DNA of 64,000 bases, taken from positions 554,501 through 618,500 of the forward strand of contig NZ_JASJPW010000001.1 of NCBI RefSeq assembly GCF_030052995.1, read 5' to 3'. Position 1 is the first letter of the stretch. Every line of letters starts with the position of its first letter. Both the position numbers and the translations under genes were made by a program. This document shows, one piece after another, positions 63,530-64,000 of this stretch. Under the pieces are notes generated by a model. That model worked only from the letters and a program-made list of their open reading frames with translations, ran no database searches and was not told where the DNA came from. The DNA is from Gemmobacter sp. 24YEA27 (GTDB lineage Bacteria; Pseudomonadota; Alphaproteobacteria; Rhodobacterales; Rhodobacteraceae).

Positions 63530-64000
63530 CTAGCCGCCGCTGGTCGCACGCAGGCCGCGGCGGGTTTCGTCGGTCGACAGCTCACTGTTGAGTTTCTGGA
63601 ATTGCCGCCGCGCCTCGGCGCGGTCCCCGAGGCTCAGCCAGGCATAGGCCCGCAGGATGGCAAGGTCGCGGCGCAGACCGCCGCCCAGCTGTTCAAGCGC
63701 GTCAAAATAGGCGATCGCCTGTTTGTAACGCTTGTTTTTATAGGCACTCACGCCCCGCTGATCGAGGATCTGGCGCTCGATATCAAGCCGTTGTTTTCGG
63801 GTGAAATCGGTCGATGCCGCGATGCGTGAGGCTTCCTCGGGCATTTGCATTTTCAGATGGGCCAGTGCCAGACCATAGGCAGCATCCCGGCGCTGATCCG
63901 CTTGCAGCCCGGCCTTCAGCGCCGCTTTAAAGCTCTGCACCGCCTCCATCGGCTGGTCGAGATTATAGGCGCACCAGCCGCGCTGATAGATCACCGAGGC
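63530..64000 (-). CDS. TPR-repeat protein, C-terminal part
   Basis: The gene starts beyond the window. The visible 156 residues are alpha-helical tetratricopeptide-like repeats: QRGWCAYNLDQPMEAVQSFKAAL, LQADQRRDAAYGLALAHLKM and AYKNKRYKQAIAYFDAL follow the TPR pattern. It ends GLRATSGG. Such repeats serve as protein-binding scaffolds. A resemblance to export or cellulose-secretion TPR proteins is possible but cannot be judged from this fragment. Confidence 0.75.
   Translation of the reverse strand, partial: ASVIYQRGWCAYNLDQPMEAVQSFKAALKAGLQADQRRDAAYGLALAHLKMQMPEEASRIAASTDFTRKQRLDIERQILDQRGVSAYKNKRYKQAIAYFDALEQLGGGLRRDLAILRAYAWLSLGDRAEARRQFQKLNSELSTDETRRGLRATSGG

Noticed and set aside
1..64000. 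Insertion sequence, CRISPR array, prophage or plasmid origin
   Set aside because: No transposase, integrase or phage structural motif, no regularly spaced repeat array and no replication gene could be recognised.

Overview
The window is a high-GC chromosomal segment of an alphaproteobacterium, most likely order Rhodobacterales (Rhodobacter/Paracoccus relatives). This rests on protein-level resemblance (a Paracoccus-type aromatic aminotransferase, an aerobic Cob pathway with CobG and CobE, a Brucella/rhizobial-type erythritol locus, a RibH2-type lumazine synthase) and on short GC-rich hairpin elements of the kind common in that group. No insertion sequence, CRISPR array or prophage is visible.

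Layout. 1-8.2 kb: housekeeping genes (end of a class A penicillin-binding protein, aromatic aminotransferase, mercaptopyruvate sulfurtransferase, a small hydrophobic protein, smpB, an EamA transporter, dapA, a soluble lytic transglycosylase). 8.3-28.2 kb: a large oxygen-dependent cobalamin locus. It holds cobF; cbtBA under a cobalamin riboswitch; the overlapping cobL-cobE-cobM-cobB-cobA operon; cobK; a second riboswitch-led operon DUF1636-cobW-cobN-cobG-cobH-cobI-cobJ; then cobO-cobQ followed by an HPP/CBS membrane protein and two flavin-reductase-fold proteins. 28.2-34.8 kb: a compact accessory cluster. A TetR regulator and a sulfotransferase are transcribed one way. A KASIII-like thiolase, an extended SDR, a metallo-beta-lactamase-fold hydrolase and a CapK/F390-type adenylating enzyme are transcribed the other way. 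Two near-identical TetR-type operators lie between. This is my best candidate for an undescribed pathway. 34.8-43.1 kb: glutaminase, an FBPase and a complete erythritol set (RpiB/EryI, TpiA/EryH, EryD, EryC, EryB, EryA). 43.1-53.3 kb: a divergent sugar/polyol ABC importer with a clear promoter, then a second polyol cassette (two DeoR regulators, an FGGY kinase, a GlpD-like dehydrogenase) with a strong operator. 53.3-64 kb: ribH2 under an FMN riboswitch, an RND efflux pair, a TerC-CBS-CorC membrane protein, a TadG-like protein, tRNA-Pro(CGG), a degenerate stretch with a SoxR-like remnant, and the end of a TPR protein.

How it fits together. The erythritol genes and importer form a self-contained route from polyol to D-erythrose 4-phosphate. 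The second cassette has the same kinase-plus-dehydrogenase logic, for a polyol I cannot name. The Cob genes cover most corrin-ring steps from uroporphyrinogen III to cobyric acid, with cobalt entry through CbtAB and CobW/CobN; cobS, cobT and the late nucleotide-loop genes are not in the window.

Caveat. Eight otherwise well-conserved genes are broken by ten frameshifts. Every one is a net loss of one base, and most fall in or beside G or C runs. I read this as a sequencing or assembly artefact rather than gene decay, but entries typed as pseudogene record what the sequence shows.
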